64,000 nt of DNA, taken from Stenotrophomonas hibiscicola ATCC 19867 (lineage in GTDB: Bacteria > Pseudomonadota > Gammaproteobacteria > Xanthomonadales > Xanthomonadaceae). The stretch is from contig NZ_KB907499.1 in assembly GCF_000382065.1 (NCBI RefSeq), positions 752,910 through 816,909 of the forward strand, in the 5' to 3' direction. Within the stretch, counting starts at the first letter, position 1. Each line of letters starts with the position of its first letter. Below are positions 9,864 through 19,343 of this stretch, one piece after another. The notes beneath the pieces were generated by a model, which saw only the letters and a list, made by a program, of their open reading frames with translations, ran no database searches and was not told where the DNA came from. Made by a program: the position numbers and the translations under genes.

Positions 9864-12299
9864 ATGTCTGCCCGCCTGCCCGCGTCGCCGCTCGGCCTCG
9901 CCATCGCCCTCTCGCTTTCCTCCGCCGCCGTCCCGGCCCTGGCCCAGGACGCCACCAACCTGGACACGGTGATCGTCACCGGCACCCGTGCCGCCGACCG
10001 CACCGTGCTCGAATCCACCTCGCCGGTGGACGTGCTCACCGCCGAGGACATCCGCAAGGCCGGCGTGGTCAACGGCGAGCTGGGCAGCGCGCTGCAGGCG
10101 CTGCTGCCGTCGTTCAACTTCCCGCGCCAGTCCAACTCCGGCGGCGCCGACCACGTGCGCGCGGCACAGTTGCGCGGCCTGTCGCCGGACCAGGTGCTGG
10201 TGCTGGTCAATGGCAAGCGCCGCCACCACACCGCGCTGGTCAACACCGACAGCAAGATCGGCAAGGGCACCACGCCAGTCGACTTCAACTCGATTCCGGT
10301 CAGTGCGATCAAGCGCATCGAAGTGCTGCGTGACGGTGCCGGCGCGCTGTACGGATCGGACGCTGTGGCAGGCGTGATCAACGTGATCCTCGACAACGGC
10401 GGCGACGGCGGCGAGATCGAGGCCAGCTACGGCGCCAACCACACCGACCTCAAGCCGATCGGCCGCACTCTCACCGACGGCCAGACCGGCAACATCAGCG
10501 CCAAGGTCGGCACCTCGCTGGGCGAGGACGGCGGCTTCCTGCGCGTGGGCGTGGAGTACAAGCACCGCAACGGCACCAACCGCGCCGGCTTCGACCAGAT
10601 TCCGCCGTGGGACCAGACCCCGGGCAACCTGGCGCTGCAGGGCAAGCGCAACTACGTGCTGGGCGATGGCAAGAGCAAGGACATCAATCTGTGGCTGAAC
10701 ACCGAGATCCCGGTGGGCCAGACCTCGACGTTCTACGCATTCGGTACCTTCAACCAGCGGGATACAGAAGGCGCGAACTACTTCCGCTACCCCGATGGCG
10801 ATGCCAACTGGAAGGAGATCTATCCGAACGGTTACCGGCCGATCTCCGAAGGCGAGAACCGCGACGTGCAGGCCGTGGCCGGCGTGCGTGGGCAGTGGGG
10901 CGAATGGAGCTACGACGGCAGCCTGGATTACGGGCAGAACGACTTCACCTACCGCCTGCGCGACTCGCTCAACGCCTCGCTGGGCCCGACCAGCCCGACC
11001 CGTTTCAAGACTGCCGATTACGAGTACGCACAGACCGTGGGCAACCTCGACCTGAGCCGCGTGTTCACCCAGAGCGAGAGCATCAGCCACACCCTGGGCC
11101 TGGGCGTGGAAGCACGCCACGAGCGCTACCAGACCCGCCCCGGTGACCCGGCCAGCTATGCGGCCGGCCCGTTCACCGACCGCCCGACCGGTTCGCAGGC
11201 CGGTGGCGGCCTGACCCCGCAGGATGCGGCGCGCCTGTCGCGTGATGTGGCCAGTGCCTATGCCAGCCTGTCCAGCCAGTTCGGCGAGAAGTTCTCCACC
11301 GATCTGGCCGCGCGCTACGAGCACAACGATGATTTCGGCGGTGAACTGACCGGCAAGCTCGGCCTGCGCTACGAATTCACCCCGGCGTTCGCGTTGCGTG
11401 GCGCCATTTCCAACAACTTCCGTGCGCCGTCGCTGGCACAGATCGGCTACGAGTCCACCTCCACCGGCTACAACGCTGGCGGTCAGCTGGTGCAGGGCCG
11501 CTTGTTGTCGGTCAACAATCCGATCGCGCGCGGCCTGGGTGCGCAGAACCTGAAGCCGGAAAAATCGATCAACACCTCGCTGGGCTTCACCAGCCGCATC
11601 GGTGAGCACTTCGACCTGTCGCTGGACTTCTTCCAGATCGACATCGACGACCGCATCGCGCTGTCGGAGAGCATCACTGGCGACGCACTGACCGACTATG
11701 TGGCCGCCAACTACGGCGTCAGTGGCCTGCAGAGCGCCAGCTTCTTCGTCAACGCCGCCGACACCCGCACCCGCGGCGCCGAACTGGTGAGCAACTGGCG
11801 CCAGTCGCTGGGCGATGGCCAGCTGCTGCTGACCGGCACCTACGCCTACACCAAGACCACGCTGAAGAACGTGCTGGCCACGCCCGCGCAGCTGCGGGCA
11901 CTGAACCCGGACTACGTGCTGTTCGGCATCGAAGAGACCAACACGCTCACCGACGCCACGCCGCGCACGCGCGGTAGTTTCTCGGCAGCCTGGAGCAACG
12001 ACCACTGGTCGCTGAGCAGCCGCGTGAACCGCTACGGCAGCGCCACCCGCGTGTTCAACTTCGGTGACGGCTACATCCCGCGCCAGACCTACCAGGCCGA
12101 GTGGCAGCTGGACGCGGAAGTGGAGTACCGCATCACCCCGCAGTGGAGCGTGGCCATCGGCGGGCAGAACCTGACCGACAACTACCCGGATCGATCCAAC
12201 AGCGATATCCACTACTTCGGCAACCTGCCGTACGACGTGCTGTCGCCGATCGGCAGCAACGGCGCCTACTACTACGGCCGCGTTCGCTATACCTTCTGA
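9864..12299 (+). CDS. TonB-dependent outer membrane receptor
   Basis: Protein of 811 residues. It has a signal peptide of about 27 residues ending ALA, then a TonB-box/plug entry DTVIVTGTR (about 32-40). The plug domain runs to about residue 170 with ALYGSDAVAGVINVIL near its end, followed by a 22-strand type barrel region finishing with a C-terminal aromatic (RVRYTF), as outer-membrane porins do. It would import a scarce ligand with energy from TonB-ExbBD. The ligand is not identifiable; no siderophore or sugar operon is adjacent. The start at 9864 has GGAG five bases upstream; the frame is open further upstream but without signal-peptide sense. A palindromic site at 9800-9809 may control it. 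Confidence 0.9.
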   Translation: MSARLPASPLGLAIALSLSSAAVPALAQDATNLDTVIVTGTRAADRTVLESTSPVDVLTAEDIRKAGVVNGELGSALQALLPSFNFPRQSNSGGADHVRAAQLRGLSPDQVLVLVNGKRRHHTALVNTDSKIGKGTTPVDFNSIPVSAIKRIEVLRDGAGALYGSDAVAGVINVILDNGGDGGEIEASYGANHTDLKPIGRTLTDGQTGNISAKVGTSLGEDGGFLRVGVEYKHRNGTNRAGFDQIPPWDQTPGNLALQGKRNYVLGDGKSKDINLWLNTEIPVGQTSTFYAFGTFNQRDTEGANYFRYPDGDANWKEIYPNGYRPISEGENRDVQAVAGVRGQWGEWSYDGSLDYGQNDFTYRLRDSLNASLGPTSPTRFKTADYEYAQTVGNLDLSRVFTQSESISHTLGLGVEARHERYQTRPGDPASYAAGPFTDRPTGSQAGGGLTPQDAARLSRDVASAYASLSSQFGEKFSTDLAARYEHNDDFGGELTGKLGLRYEFTPAFALRGAISNNFRAPSLAQIGYESTSTGYNAGGQLVQGRLLSVNNPIARGLGAQNLKPEKSINTSLGFTSRIGEHFDLSLDFFQIDIDDRIALSESITGDALTDYVAANYGVSGLQSASFFVNAADTRTRGAELVSNWRQSLGDGQLLLTGTYAYTKTTLKNVLATPAQLRALNPDYVLFGIEETNTLTDATPRTRGSFSAAWSNDHWSLSSRVNRYGSATRVFNFGDGYIPRQTYQAEWQLDAEVEYRITPQWSVAIGGQNLTDNYPDRSNSDIHYFGNLPYDVLSPIGSNGAYYYGRVRYTF

Positions 12300-12322
12300 T
12301 TGCTCTGGGTGTAATTGCCTTG

Positions 12323-12403
12323 GGTGGGTGCGGACCGTTGGTCCGCACTGTCTGGGTTCAATGCAGGCTGACCCTTTGTGCCGACCCACGGTCGGCACCC
12401 ACC
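12323..12403. repeat. Inverted pair of GCACCCACC-tailed palindromes
   Basis: Two short palindromes in opposite orientation: 12323-12348 (GGTGGGTGC then GGACC..GGTCC) and 12378-12403 (GTGCCGACC..GGTCGGC then ACCCACC). Their common pattern is a GTGCNNACC/GGTNNGCAC stem with a CCCACC tail, distinct from the GTAG family. They separate the TonB receptor from otsB and may act as a transcript end. Confidence 0.8.
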
Positions 12404-12465
12404 GAAGCAAGGCCGTAGCCTGCCCTCGACCCCACGTACACGCCCACGCTGGCAAGCTGGGCGTC

Positions 12466-13224
12466 ATGGCTGAACCGCTCCCCCTGCGTCCGCCACCGCC
12501 ATTGCTGGATGACGCCTGCGCGTTGTTCCTCGATGTCGACGGCACCCTGATCGAATTCGCTGCGCGCCCGGATGCCGTGCAGCTGCTGCCGGATGTGCGT
12601 GAAGCCATCGGCCGCATCAGCGACCGACTGGAAGGTGCCGTGGCACTGGTCAGTGGTCGCCCGCTTGAACAGCTGGATCAACTGTTCGCTCCCCTGCAAC
12701 TGCCTGCCGCTGGCCTGCACGGCCATGAACTGCGTGGCCAGGATGGTCGTGTGCTGCGTGACGAACACGATGACGACACCGCCGAGTGGCTGCACGCACT
12801 GCACCAGCAGGCGATGCGCTTCGCCCACGGCCATCCCGGCGTGCTGGTGGAAGACAAGGGCGTCGGCCTGGCCCTGCACTGGCGCGGCGCGCCGCATGCC
12901 GCCAGCGATGTCCGCGCCTTCGCCGACCGCCACGTGCGTGGCCGTGCCAGCTACCGCCTGCAACCTGGCGACCATGTGGTCGAGTTCGTGCCTGTCGGCA
13001 CCGACAAGGGCCGTGCCGTGCGCCGGATGATGCAGTACCTGCCCTTCCGCGGCCGCCTGCCGGTGTTCCTCGGTGACGACCTCACCGATGAATTCGGCTT
13101 CGACGCCGCCAACGTCCAGCATGGCTGGAGCGTGCTGGTGGGCGAGCGGGAACCGAGCAAGGCGGTGTTCGCGCTGCCCGACATACGCAGCGTGCACGCC
13201 TGGCTGCGTGAGAATGCCTATTGA
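12466..13224 (+). CDS. otsB: Trehalose-6-phosphate phosphatase OtsB
   Basis: HAD-superfamily phosphatase of 252 residues that dephosphorylates trehalose 6-phosphate to trehalose, the last step of the OtsAB osmoprotectant pathway in the cytoplasm. HAD motif I is DVDGTL (Asp23 nucleophile, Asp25), motif II is within VSGRP, and motif IV is GDDLTDE near residue 203. Length is normal for the family. It is the first gene of otsB-GH15-otsA; the GH15 gene starts 27 bp after its stop. Confidence 0.95.
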   Translation: MAEPLPLRPPPPLLDDACALFLDVDGTLIEFAARPDAVQLLPDVREAIGRISDRLEGAVALVSGRPLEQLDQLFAPLQLPAAGLHGHELRGQDGRVLRDEHDDDTAEWLHALHQQAMRFAHGHPGVLVEDKGVGLALHWRGAPHAASDVRAFADRHVRGRASYRLQPGDHVVEFVPVGTDKGRAVRRMMQYLPFRGRLPVFLGDDLTDEFGFDAANVQHGWSVLVGEREPSKAVFALPDIRSVHAWLRENAY

Positions 13225-13251
13225 CCCGGCCCCCCCACGGCCGCAACCGAG

Positions 13252-15045
13252 ATGTACCGCGTGATGACCCAACCCGATCTTGATCTGGGCGTGGTCGGCA
13301 ACGGCAGCTTCGGCGCCCTGGTCGACAAACGTGCCCGCGTTGTCTGGAGCTGCCTGCCCACCTTCGACGGCGACCCCACCTTCTGTGCCCTGCTCGGTCC
13401 CAACCAGCAGACCGGTGGCGACTTCGCCATCGAGCTGGAGGACTTCGCGAGCAGCGAGCAGGAATACCTGACCAACACCGCGATCCTGCGCACCGTCCTG
13501 CGCGACGCGCACGGTGGCGAACTGGAAATCCTCGATTTCGCCCCGCGCTGGCGGCAGAACGACCGTTTCTATCGCCCGGTCAGCCTGATCCGCCAGGTGC
13601 GTCCGCTGGCCGGCAGTCCGCGCATCACCGTGCGTGCGCGACCACTGGCGGACTGGGGCGCGCGCGTGCCGGAGTCCACCTGGGGCAGCAACCATGTGCG
13701 CTGGATCCTGCCCGAGCATGTGCTGCGGCTGACCACCGATGTACCGGTGCGCTTCGTGCGCGACGGTCTGCCGTTCGTACTCAACCATCCCATCCACCTG
13801 ATCCTGGGCGTGGATGAATCGCTCAACCGCTCGATCAGTGGCTATGTGCAGGAAGCCTTCCAACGCACCCGCGACTACTGGCGCGAATGGGTGCGTTACC
13901 TGTCCATTCCCCTGGAATGGCAGGACGCGGTGATCCGCAGCGCGATCACGCTGAAGCTGTGCCAGTACGAAGACAGCGGCGCGATCATTGCGGCGATGAC
14001 CACCTCCATTCCGGAAGCCCCCGGCAGCGTGCGCAACTGGGATTACCGTTACTGCTGGCTGCGCGATGCAGCGTTCGTGGTGCGCGCGCTGAACCGCCTG
14101 GGCGCAACGCGCACGATGGAACAGTTCCTCGGTTACATCTTCAACCTGGCCACCACCGACGGTACGCTGCAACCGCTGTATGGCATTGGTTTCGAGGCCA
14201 AGCTGGACGAGGATGAGGTGCCCAGCCTGTCCGGCTACCGCGGCATGGGCCCGGTGCGCCGCGGCAACCTGGCCTGGGTGCAGCGCCAGCACGACGTGTA
14301 CGGCAGCGTGGTGCTGGCGTCCACGCAGCTGTTCTTTGACCGTCGCCTGCAGGATCCCGGCGACGCGCACACGTTTGCCCGCCTGGAACCCCTGGGCGAA
14401 CAGGCCTTCGCCCTGCACGACGTCCCCGATGCCGGCCTGTGGGAATTCCGCGGCCGCACCGAAGTGCACACCTACACCAGCGCGATGTGCTGGGCTGCGT
14501 GCGACCGCCTGTGCAAGATCGCCGTGCGCCTGAAGCGTGATGACCGCGCACACTATTGGCGCGAGCGCGCCGACACCATCCACGCCCGCATCATGGCCGA
14601 ATCCTGGAGCGAGGAGCTGGGCCACTTCACCGATACCTTCGGCGGCCATCGCCTGGATGCCTCGCTGCTGCTGCTGGCCGACATCGGCTTCATCGACGCG
14701 ATGGACGCCCGGTTCATTGCCACCGTCGATGCCATCGGCCGCGACCTCAAGCACGGCAATTCGCTGTACCGCTACGTCGCGCCGGATGACTTCGGCGAAC
14801 CGGAAACCAGCTTCACCATCTGTACGTTCTGGTACATCGATGCGCTGGCGGCGATCGGGCGAATGGATGAAGCACGCGAGATGTTCGAGCTGCTGCTGAA
14901 GCAGCGCAACCACCTGGGCCTGCTGTCGGAGGATCTGGCCTTCGACACCGGCGAGGCCTGGGGCAACTTCCCGCAGACCTATTCGCATGTCGGCCTGATC
15001 ACCGCCGCGATGCGCCTGTCGCGGTCCTGGCAGGAGGCATCGTGA
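13252..15045 (+). CDS. Glycoside hydrolase family 15 protein (trehalase- or glucoamylase-like)
   Basis: Protein of 597 residues, no signal peptide, so cytoplasmic. The N-terminal beta-sandwich domain (about 1-230) starts LGVVGNGSFGALVD and is typical of bacterial GH15 enzymes. The catalytic (alpha/alpha)6 barrel follows with NWDYRYCWLRDAAF near residue 262, GYRGMGPVRRGN near 328, and TGEAWGNFPQTYSHVGL near 566, where the Glu matches the general-base region. Sandwiched between otsB and otsA, it most likely acts on trehalose or an alpha-glucan. Its stop overlaps the otsA start (GTGA), indicating translational coupling. GH15 trehalases are known in bacteria, but substrate cannot be decided from sequence alone. 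Confidence 0.88.
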   Translation: MYRVMTQPDLDLGVVGNGSFGALVDKRARVVWSCLPTFDGDPTFCALLGPNQQTGGDFAIELEDFASSEQEYLTNTAILRTVLRDAHGGELEILDFAPRWRQNDRFYRPVSLIRQVRPLAGSPRITVRARPLADWGARVPESTWGSNHVRWILPEHVLRLTTDVPVRFVRDGLPFVLNHPIHLILGVDESLNRSISGYVQEAFQRTRDYWREWVRYLSIPLEWQDAVIRSAITLKLCQYEDSGAIIAAMTTSIPEAPGSVRNWDYRYCWLRDAAFVVRALNRLGATRTMEQFLGYIFNLATTDGTLQPLYGIGFEAKLDEDEVPSLSGYRGMGPVRRGNLAWVQRQHDVYGSVVLASTQLFFDRRLQDPGDAHTFARLEPLGEQAFALHDVPDAGLWEFRGRTEVHTYTSAMCWAACDRLCKIAVRLKRDDRAHYWRERADTIHARIMAESWSEELGHFTDTFGGHRLDASLLLLADIGFIDAMDARFIATVDAIGRDLKHGNSLYRYVAPDDFGEPETSFTICTFWYIDALAAIGRMDEAREMFELLLKQRNHLGLLSEDLAFDTGEAWGNFPQTYSHVGLITAAMRLSRSWQEAS

Positions 15046-16406
15046 GTCGTCTGGTCGTGGTTTCAAACCGTGTGGCCGTGCCCGGCGAGAACCGCGCAGG
15101 TGGGCTGGCGGTCGGCCTGCTGGCCGCCCTGAAGGAGCGCGGCGGCCTGTGGTTCGGCTGGAGCGGCAAGACCGTAAAGGAAGGCAGCGGCACGCTGCAC
15201 CGGCAGAAGGACGGTGACATCGACTACGTCACCATGGACCTGAGCAAGCGCGAGGTCGATGGCTACTACAACGGCTTTGCCAACCGCACGCTGTGGCCAC
15301 TGCTGCACTTCCGCCTGGATCTGGTCGACTATGACCGCGGTACCCGCGAGACCTACCACAAGGTCAATGCGCTGTTCGCCGACAAGCTCGCGCCATTGCT
15401 GCGCGAGGATGACATCGTCTGGATTCATGACTATCACCTGATCCCGCTCGGCGCACTGCTGCGCGAGCGCGGCATCGGCTCCCGCATTGGCTTCTTCCTG
15501 CATATCCCGATGCCGTCGGCCGACCTGCTGCAGGCGATGCCCGATCACCTGCGGTTGTTCTCCGCGCTGTACGCCTACGACCTGGTCGGCTTCCAGACCC
15601 AGCGCGATGCCGATCGCTTCCAGACTTACCTGCGCCTGTTCGGCGGCGGGCGCGTGCTCGACAACGGCGAGCTGGAAGCGCCGGGCGGGCGCCGCTTCCG
15701 TGCAGCAGCCTTCCCGATCGGCATCGACACCGAGCTGATCGCACGCCAGGCCGGCACAGCCGCCACCAAGACCGCCGTGAAGAATCTTCGCGCCAGCCTG
15801 CGCGACCGCCAGCTGGCAATCGGCGTGGATCGCCTGGACTATTCCAAGGGCCTCCCCGAGCGCTTCCTTGGCTTCGAGCGCTACCTGCAGCGCCACCCTG
15901 ACCAGCGCGGCTCGTTGACCTACCTGCAGATCGCCCCGGTCTCGCGCGGTGATGTCACCGAGTACCGGCAGTTGCGCAGCCAGCTGGAGCAGATCGCTGG
16001 CCACATCAACGGCGGCCATGCCGAGCCGGACTGGACGCCGCTGCGGTACGTCAACCAGAACTTCACCCATGCCACGCTCACCGGCTTCTACCGGGCGGCG
16101 GCGGTCGGCCTGGTCACGCCTCTGCGCGATGGCATGAACCTGGTGGCCAAGGAATACGTGGCGTCGCAGGACCCGGAGGATCCGGGCGTGCTGGTGCTGT
16201 CACTGCTGGCTGGCGCCGCCGACGAACTGAAGCAGGCACTGCTGGTGAACCCGCATGATCTGGACGGCGTGGCCGATGCGATCGCCACCGCAGCCACGAT
16301 GTCGCTGAGCAGGCGCAAGGAGCGCTGGCACGCGATGATGGAGCACCTGCGCACCTACGACATCAACCACTGGCGCCGCAGCTACCTGGACGCGCTGGAG
16401 GGTTGA
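15042..16406 (+). CDS. otsA: Alpha,alpha-trehalose-phosphate synthase OtsA
   Basis: GT20 glycosyltransferase of 454 residues that makes trehalose 6-phosphate from UDP-glucose and glucose 6-phosphate. Seen: the N-terminal VVVSNRVA motif, GFFLHIPMPSADLL near residue 150, VDRLDYSKGLPERF near 262 (Arg/Lys that bind UDP-glucose phosphates), and TPLRDGMNLVAKEYVA near 358. Length matches E. coli OtsA (474). It starts with GTG at 15042, overlapping the GH15 stop by 4 bp, and AGGAGG stands six bases upstream. The reverse order otsB-GH15-otsA in one operon suggests coordinate control of trehalose synthesis and turnover. Confidence 0.96.
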   Translation: MSRLVVVSNRVAVPGENRAGGLAVGLLAALKERGGLWFGWSGKTVKEGSGTLHRQKDGDIDYVTMDLSKREVDGYYNGFANRTLWPLLHFRLDLVDYDRGTRETYHKVNALFADKLAPLLREDDIVWIHDYHLIPLGALLRERGIGSRIGFFLHIPMPSADLLQAMPDHLRLFSALYAYDLVGFQTQRDADRFQTYLRLFGGGRVLDNGELEAPGGRRFRAAAFPIGIDTELIARQAGTAATKTAVKNLRASLRDRQLAIGVDRLDYSKGLPERFLGFERYLQRHPDQRGSLTYLQIAPVSRGDVTEYRQLRSQLEQIAGHINGGHAEPDWTPLRYVNQNFTHATLTGFYRAAAVGLVTPLRDGMNLVAKEYVASQDPEDPGVLVLSLLAGAADELKQALLVNPHDLDGVADAIATAATMSLSRRKERWHAMMEHLRTYDINHWRRSYLDALEG

Positions 16407-16419
16407 AGCACGCGTTCCT

Positions 16420-16518
16420 GTAGAGCCGAGCCATGCTCGGCTGCGTTTTGTAGAGCCGAGCCATGCTCGGCTGCTATTGGCAGGAGAAAAAAGCAAGTCG
16501 AGCATGGCTCGACTCTAC
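16420..16518. repeat. Three SMAG repeats after otsA
   Basis: Two direct GTAG copies, nearly identical, at 16420-16443 and 16450-16474 (GTAGAGCCGAGCCATGCTCG core) and an inverted one at 16495-16518 ending CTAC. They fill the convergent gap between otsA and the DUF393 gene. Confidence 0.92.
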
Positions 16519-16531
16519 AAAAGACAGGCGA

Positions 16532-16969
16532 TCAATCCAGGAACCGCGCGGCTTGCTCCGGTGCGGGCAGGTAACAGGCCTCATGCCGACCGAACCAGCG
16601 GTAGCGGTTGCGTGCCAGCGCGCGATACGCCGCATCACGCCAGCCGCGCGGCACGAGCCGCAGCACGCCGGCCAGGCGCCAGGCGCCGCCCAGCCCGGCC
16701 AGTACGCGCAGCATCGCATCGGTATCGGTCCAGGCACCCTGTGCGTCCAGCAGCAGGAACGACATCGGGTCCTGCGGGTCCAGCCCGTGCGCGCGCAGCA
16801 TCGCGCTGCCCTGTGCGCCCTGCATCGCCGCAAAGCGATAGCGCCCCCTGCGGTCGAAGCGCAGCAGGAAGCGCACCCAGCGGTTGCACAGCGCGCATAC
16901 GCCATCGAATACGATCACCGCGGTCCCAGCCTCGGCGGCGGCCTCACCGCGGTTCGAGCCAGCCTTCAT
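16532..16969 (-). CDS. DUF393 / thiol-disulfide oxidoreductase DCC family protein
   Basis: Protein of 145 residues. The family signature D-G-x-C-x-x-C is present as DGVCALC near residue 22 and is thioredoxin-like; the rest (RWVRFLLRFDRRGRYRFA, ...SFLLLD) matches the DCC family. The function is unproven, presumably a redox activity. The start at 16969 overlaps the end of the DUF4166 gene by 26 bp, so the two are probably translated together. Confidence 0.85.
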   Translation of the reverse strand: MKAGSNRGEAAAEAGTAVIVFDGVCALCNRWVRFLLRFDRRGRYRFAAMQGAQGSAMLRAHGLDPQDPMSFLLLDAQGAWTDTDAMLRVLAGLGGAWRLAGVLRLVPRGWRDAAYRALARNRYRWFGRHEACYLPAPEQAARFLD

Positions 16970-17450
16970 AGCGGATCAGGGCTCCCACCCAGGGCAGCGT
17001 CACATCGACCAGGAAAGTGTAACGCTCGCCCTGCCAGGCTTCGCGGCAACGCGCGCCATCAAACCAGCGCCTTGGCAGCGGCAGCAGCCCGAACGCCCAG
17101 ACCCGGCGCACCGACCAGTCGATGCCACCCTCGCGGGCCTGCAGATCAAATTCGAAGCGCACCGCGCCCAACTGCTCACGCAGATGCCCGTCGTGCGCCC
17201 ACAGCCGCGACACCATTGGCCAGCGGCCGAACCGCCGCGCCCATTGCTCGCCCTGCCCGTGTGTGCTGAATACCACTTCGGTTGGCAGCGCGTCGCCGCT
17301 CTTCGGCAACCGTGCCACTGCGGCCAGCAGCGGCACCAGCCCGTGACGCCCGCGCTGGATCCGCGCCTTCCCCACGTAGCGGCACGGCTGTGGTGCGGCG
17401 TGCAGCGCCTGCACCGGCGGTGCCAGGGTGGCGAAGGCCGGCCCCAGCAC
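16944..17450 (-). CDS. DUF4166-type protein
   Basis: About 168 residues, function unknown. The sequence VLGPAFATLAPPVQALHAA...GRARIQRG-type, then ...GEQWARRFGRWPMVSRLW and WQGERYTFLVDVTLPWVG near the C terminus, resembles DUF4166. No ATG lies at the right place: the frame is open to 17642 but overlaps pgeF there. A GTG at 17450 is used here; the conserved region may start a few codons earlier (CTG at about 17474), so the start is uncertain. Tight packing between pgeF and the DUF393 gene suggests one operon rluD-pgeF-DUF4166-DUF393. Confidence 0.7.
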   Translation of the reverse strand: MLGPAFATLAPPVQALHAAPQPCRYVGKARIQRGRHGLVPLLAAVARLPKSGDALPTEVVFSTHGQGEQWARRFGRWPMVSRLWAHDGHLREQLGAVRFEFDLQAREGGIDWSVRRVWAFGLLPLPRRWFDGARCREAWQGERYTFLVDVTLPWVGALIRYEGWLEPR

Positions 17451-17470
17451 CCGTGCAAACAGGGGCGTAG

Positions 17471-18244
17471 TCAGGGTGCGATCCAGGCCAACGTCGCCAT
17501 GCGTCCGGTGCGGCGGTCGCGCCGGTGCGAGTACAGGTCCGGATCGGCCATGGTCGACACCGTGCCGCCGTATACCTGCGCCGGGTCCATGCCCGCCGCC
17601 TGCAGGCGCTGGCGGGCCAACGCGAACAGGTCCACCTTCCAATGACCTGCGCGGGTCGCTGCGAACGCCACCTCGGCGGCCGGATCGTGTCCGACGAAGG
17701 CGTGGTAGACCTCTTCACCGATCTCGTAATCGGCCGGCCCGGCTGCCGGTCCCAGCCAGGCGCGCAACTGCGCCGGCGGCGTCTGCATGGCCGCCACGGT
17801 GGCCTCCAGCATGCCGTCGGCCAGGCCACGCCAGCCGGCATGCGCCGCGCCCACCTCACTGCCATCAGCGGCGGCGAACACCACCGGCAGGCAGTCGGCG
17901 GTCAGGATCGCCAGCACCACGCCGGGCACCGAGGTCACCGCGGCGTCGGCCACCGGCTCGGCGGCACCCGGCACCGGCGGCGCGTTGAATCGCAGCACGG
18001 TGCTGCTGTGCACCTGGCGCAGCCAGTGCGGGGCCGACGGCAGCGCCAACCCCTGCTGCAGCAGCTGGCGGTTGTGCTCGACGTTGGCGGGGGTATCACC
18101 ATCGGCCGCGTGCCGGTTGCCCAGGTTGAACTGCGCGAACGGCGCCGGCGAGATGCCCGCACCGTGCCGGCGCGTGGTCAGCGCATGGACGCCCGGAGGC
18201 GCCGGCCAGTCCGCCTGCAGCAAGGGCAGCGCGGCGGCCATCAC
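17471..18244 (-). CDS. pgeF: Peptidoglycan editing factor PgeF (YfiH/laccase-domain family)
   Basis: Protein of 257 residues of the multicopper polyphenol-oxidase-like (YfiH) family. In E. coli this enzyme clears cytoplasmic UDP-MurNAc-peptide with a misplaced L-Ser and keeps peptidoglycan composition correct. Conserved residues are visible: HSS (about 79-81), TADCLPV (about 115) and AAHAGWRG (about 133-140), giving the His/Cys/His metal site. It overlaps rluD by 4 bp, as in many gammaproteobacteria, where rluD and pgeF are neighbours. Start at MMAAALP (18244) or the next codon. Confidence 0.93.
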   Translation of the reverse strand: MMAAALPLLQADWPAPPGVHALTTRRHGAGISPAPFAQFNLGNRHAADGDTPANVEHNRQLLQQGLALPSAPHWLRQVHSSTVLRFNAPPVPGAAEPVADAAVTSVPGVVLAILTADCLPVVFAAADGSEVGAAHAGWRGLADGMLEATVAAMQTPPAQLRAWLGPAAGPADYEIGEEVYHAFVGHDPAAEVAFAATRAGHWKVDLFALARQRLQAAGMDPAQVYGGTVSTMADPDLYSHRRDRRTGRMATLAWIAP

Positions 18245-19230
18245 CAGCGGTCCCGCTCGCGTGCGGCGAAGGCTTCGCTGTCTTCGCGCAGCACCTTCAT
18301 CAGGTGCAGCATGTCCTCCGGCACCGGCGCGGTGTTGCGCACCGGCTCACCGGTGATCGGGTGCGTGAACTCCAGCGTCTCGGCGTGCAGGGCCTGGCGC
18401 TTGAAGCCGCGCAGCGCGGCCACCAGCTCGTCGCTGGCGCCCTTGGGCAGCTTCAATGCACCGCCGTACAGCGGGTCGCCGATGATCGGATGGCGCACGT
18501 GCGCCATATGCACGCGGATCTGATGGGTACGGCCGGTTTCCAGGCGGCACTCCAGTGCGGTGTGCGCACGGAAGCGCTCGCGCAGGCGGTAATGGGTGAT
18601 CGCTTCCTTGCCGTCCTCGCGCACGGCCATCTTCAGGCGGTCGCGCGGGTGGCGGTCGATCGGGGCATCAGCGGTACCGCCGGCCACCAGCGCGCCCATC
18701 ACGATGGCCAGGTACTGGCGGTGCACGTCGCGTGCGGCCAACTGCTCGACCAGCGCGGTCTGCGCTTCCAGAGTCTTGGCCACCACCATCACGCCGCTGG
18801 TGTCCTTGTCCAGGCGGTGCACGATGCCCGCGCGCGGCAGCACCGCCACCGACGGGTCGCGGAACAGCAGGGCGTTGACCAGGGTGCCGCTGTGGTTGCC
18901 CGCGCCCGGGTGTACCACCAGGCCGACCGGCTTGTTGATCACCAGCAGGTGCTCGTCCTCGAACAGCACGTCCAGCGGGATGTCCTCCGGCTGGGCGTCG
19001 GTCTGGGTTTCCAGTACCACGTTGAGGGTCACCACCTCGCCGCCGCGCAGCGGATCGCGCGGGCGCACCTGGGCACCGTCCAGCAGCACCTCCCCGGCCT
19101 TGATCCATTCGGTCAGGCGCGAACGCGAGTATTCGGGGAACAGTTCGGCCACGACGGCGTCGAAACGGCGCCCGGCAGCGGTGTCGGGGACGATGGCCTG
19201 GCGGGCCGATTCAGAAGGTTGTTCAGACAT
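18241..19230 (-). CDS. rluD: 23S rRNA pseudouridine(1911/1915/1917) synthase RluD
   Basis: Protein of 329 residues. An N-terminal S4 RNA-binding domain (about 15-85, with [17 protein letters not shown]) is followed by the RluA-type catalytic domain: HRLDKDTSG near residue 136 with the catalytic Asp, and [15 protein letters not shown] near 230. It makes three pseudouridines in helix 69 of 23S rRNA and matters for ribosome assembly. Start taken at MSEQPS; an ATG four codons upstream (19242) is possible. It is divergent from bamD, the same arrangement as in many proteobacteria. Confidence 0.94.
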   Translation of the reverse strand: MSEQPSESARQAIVPDTAAGRRFDAVVAELFPEYSRSRLTEWIKAGEVLLDGAQVRPRDPLRGGEVVTLNVVLETQTDAQPEDIPLDVLFEDEHLLVINKPVGLVVHPGAGNHSGTLVNALLFRDPSVAVLPRAGIVHRLDKDTSGVMVVAKTLEAQTALVEQLAARDVHRQYLAIVMGALVAGGTADAPIDRHPRDRLKMAVREDGKEAITHYRLRERFRAHTALECRLETGRTHQIRVHMAHVRHPIIGDPLYGGALKLPKGASDELVAALRGFKRQALHAETLEFTHPITGEPVRNTAPVPEDMLHLMKVLREDSEAFAARERDRW

Positions 19231-19343
19231 GGCAGGGGGCATTCTTTGAAATTTTGGGGTCCCGGCGGCCGGTTTCAGTCGCTGGACAGGACACTAGGCT
19301 ATCATCGACCCTTCGTATTCCAGCCGCGTCCCGCCTCGACCCC

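Noticed and set aside
9732..12617. A 961-codon open frame on the minus strand opposite the TonB receptor
   Set aside because: It is a mirror of the receptor gene in GC-rich DNA: biased composition (runs of Ala, Val, Arg, Gln, His), no domain sense, while the plus strand has a clear signal peptide, plug and barrel.
12358..15066. A 902-codon minus-strand open frame opposite otsB and the GH15 gene
   Set aside because: Antisense to two well-identified genes; composition typical of a codon-bias shadow.
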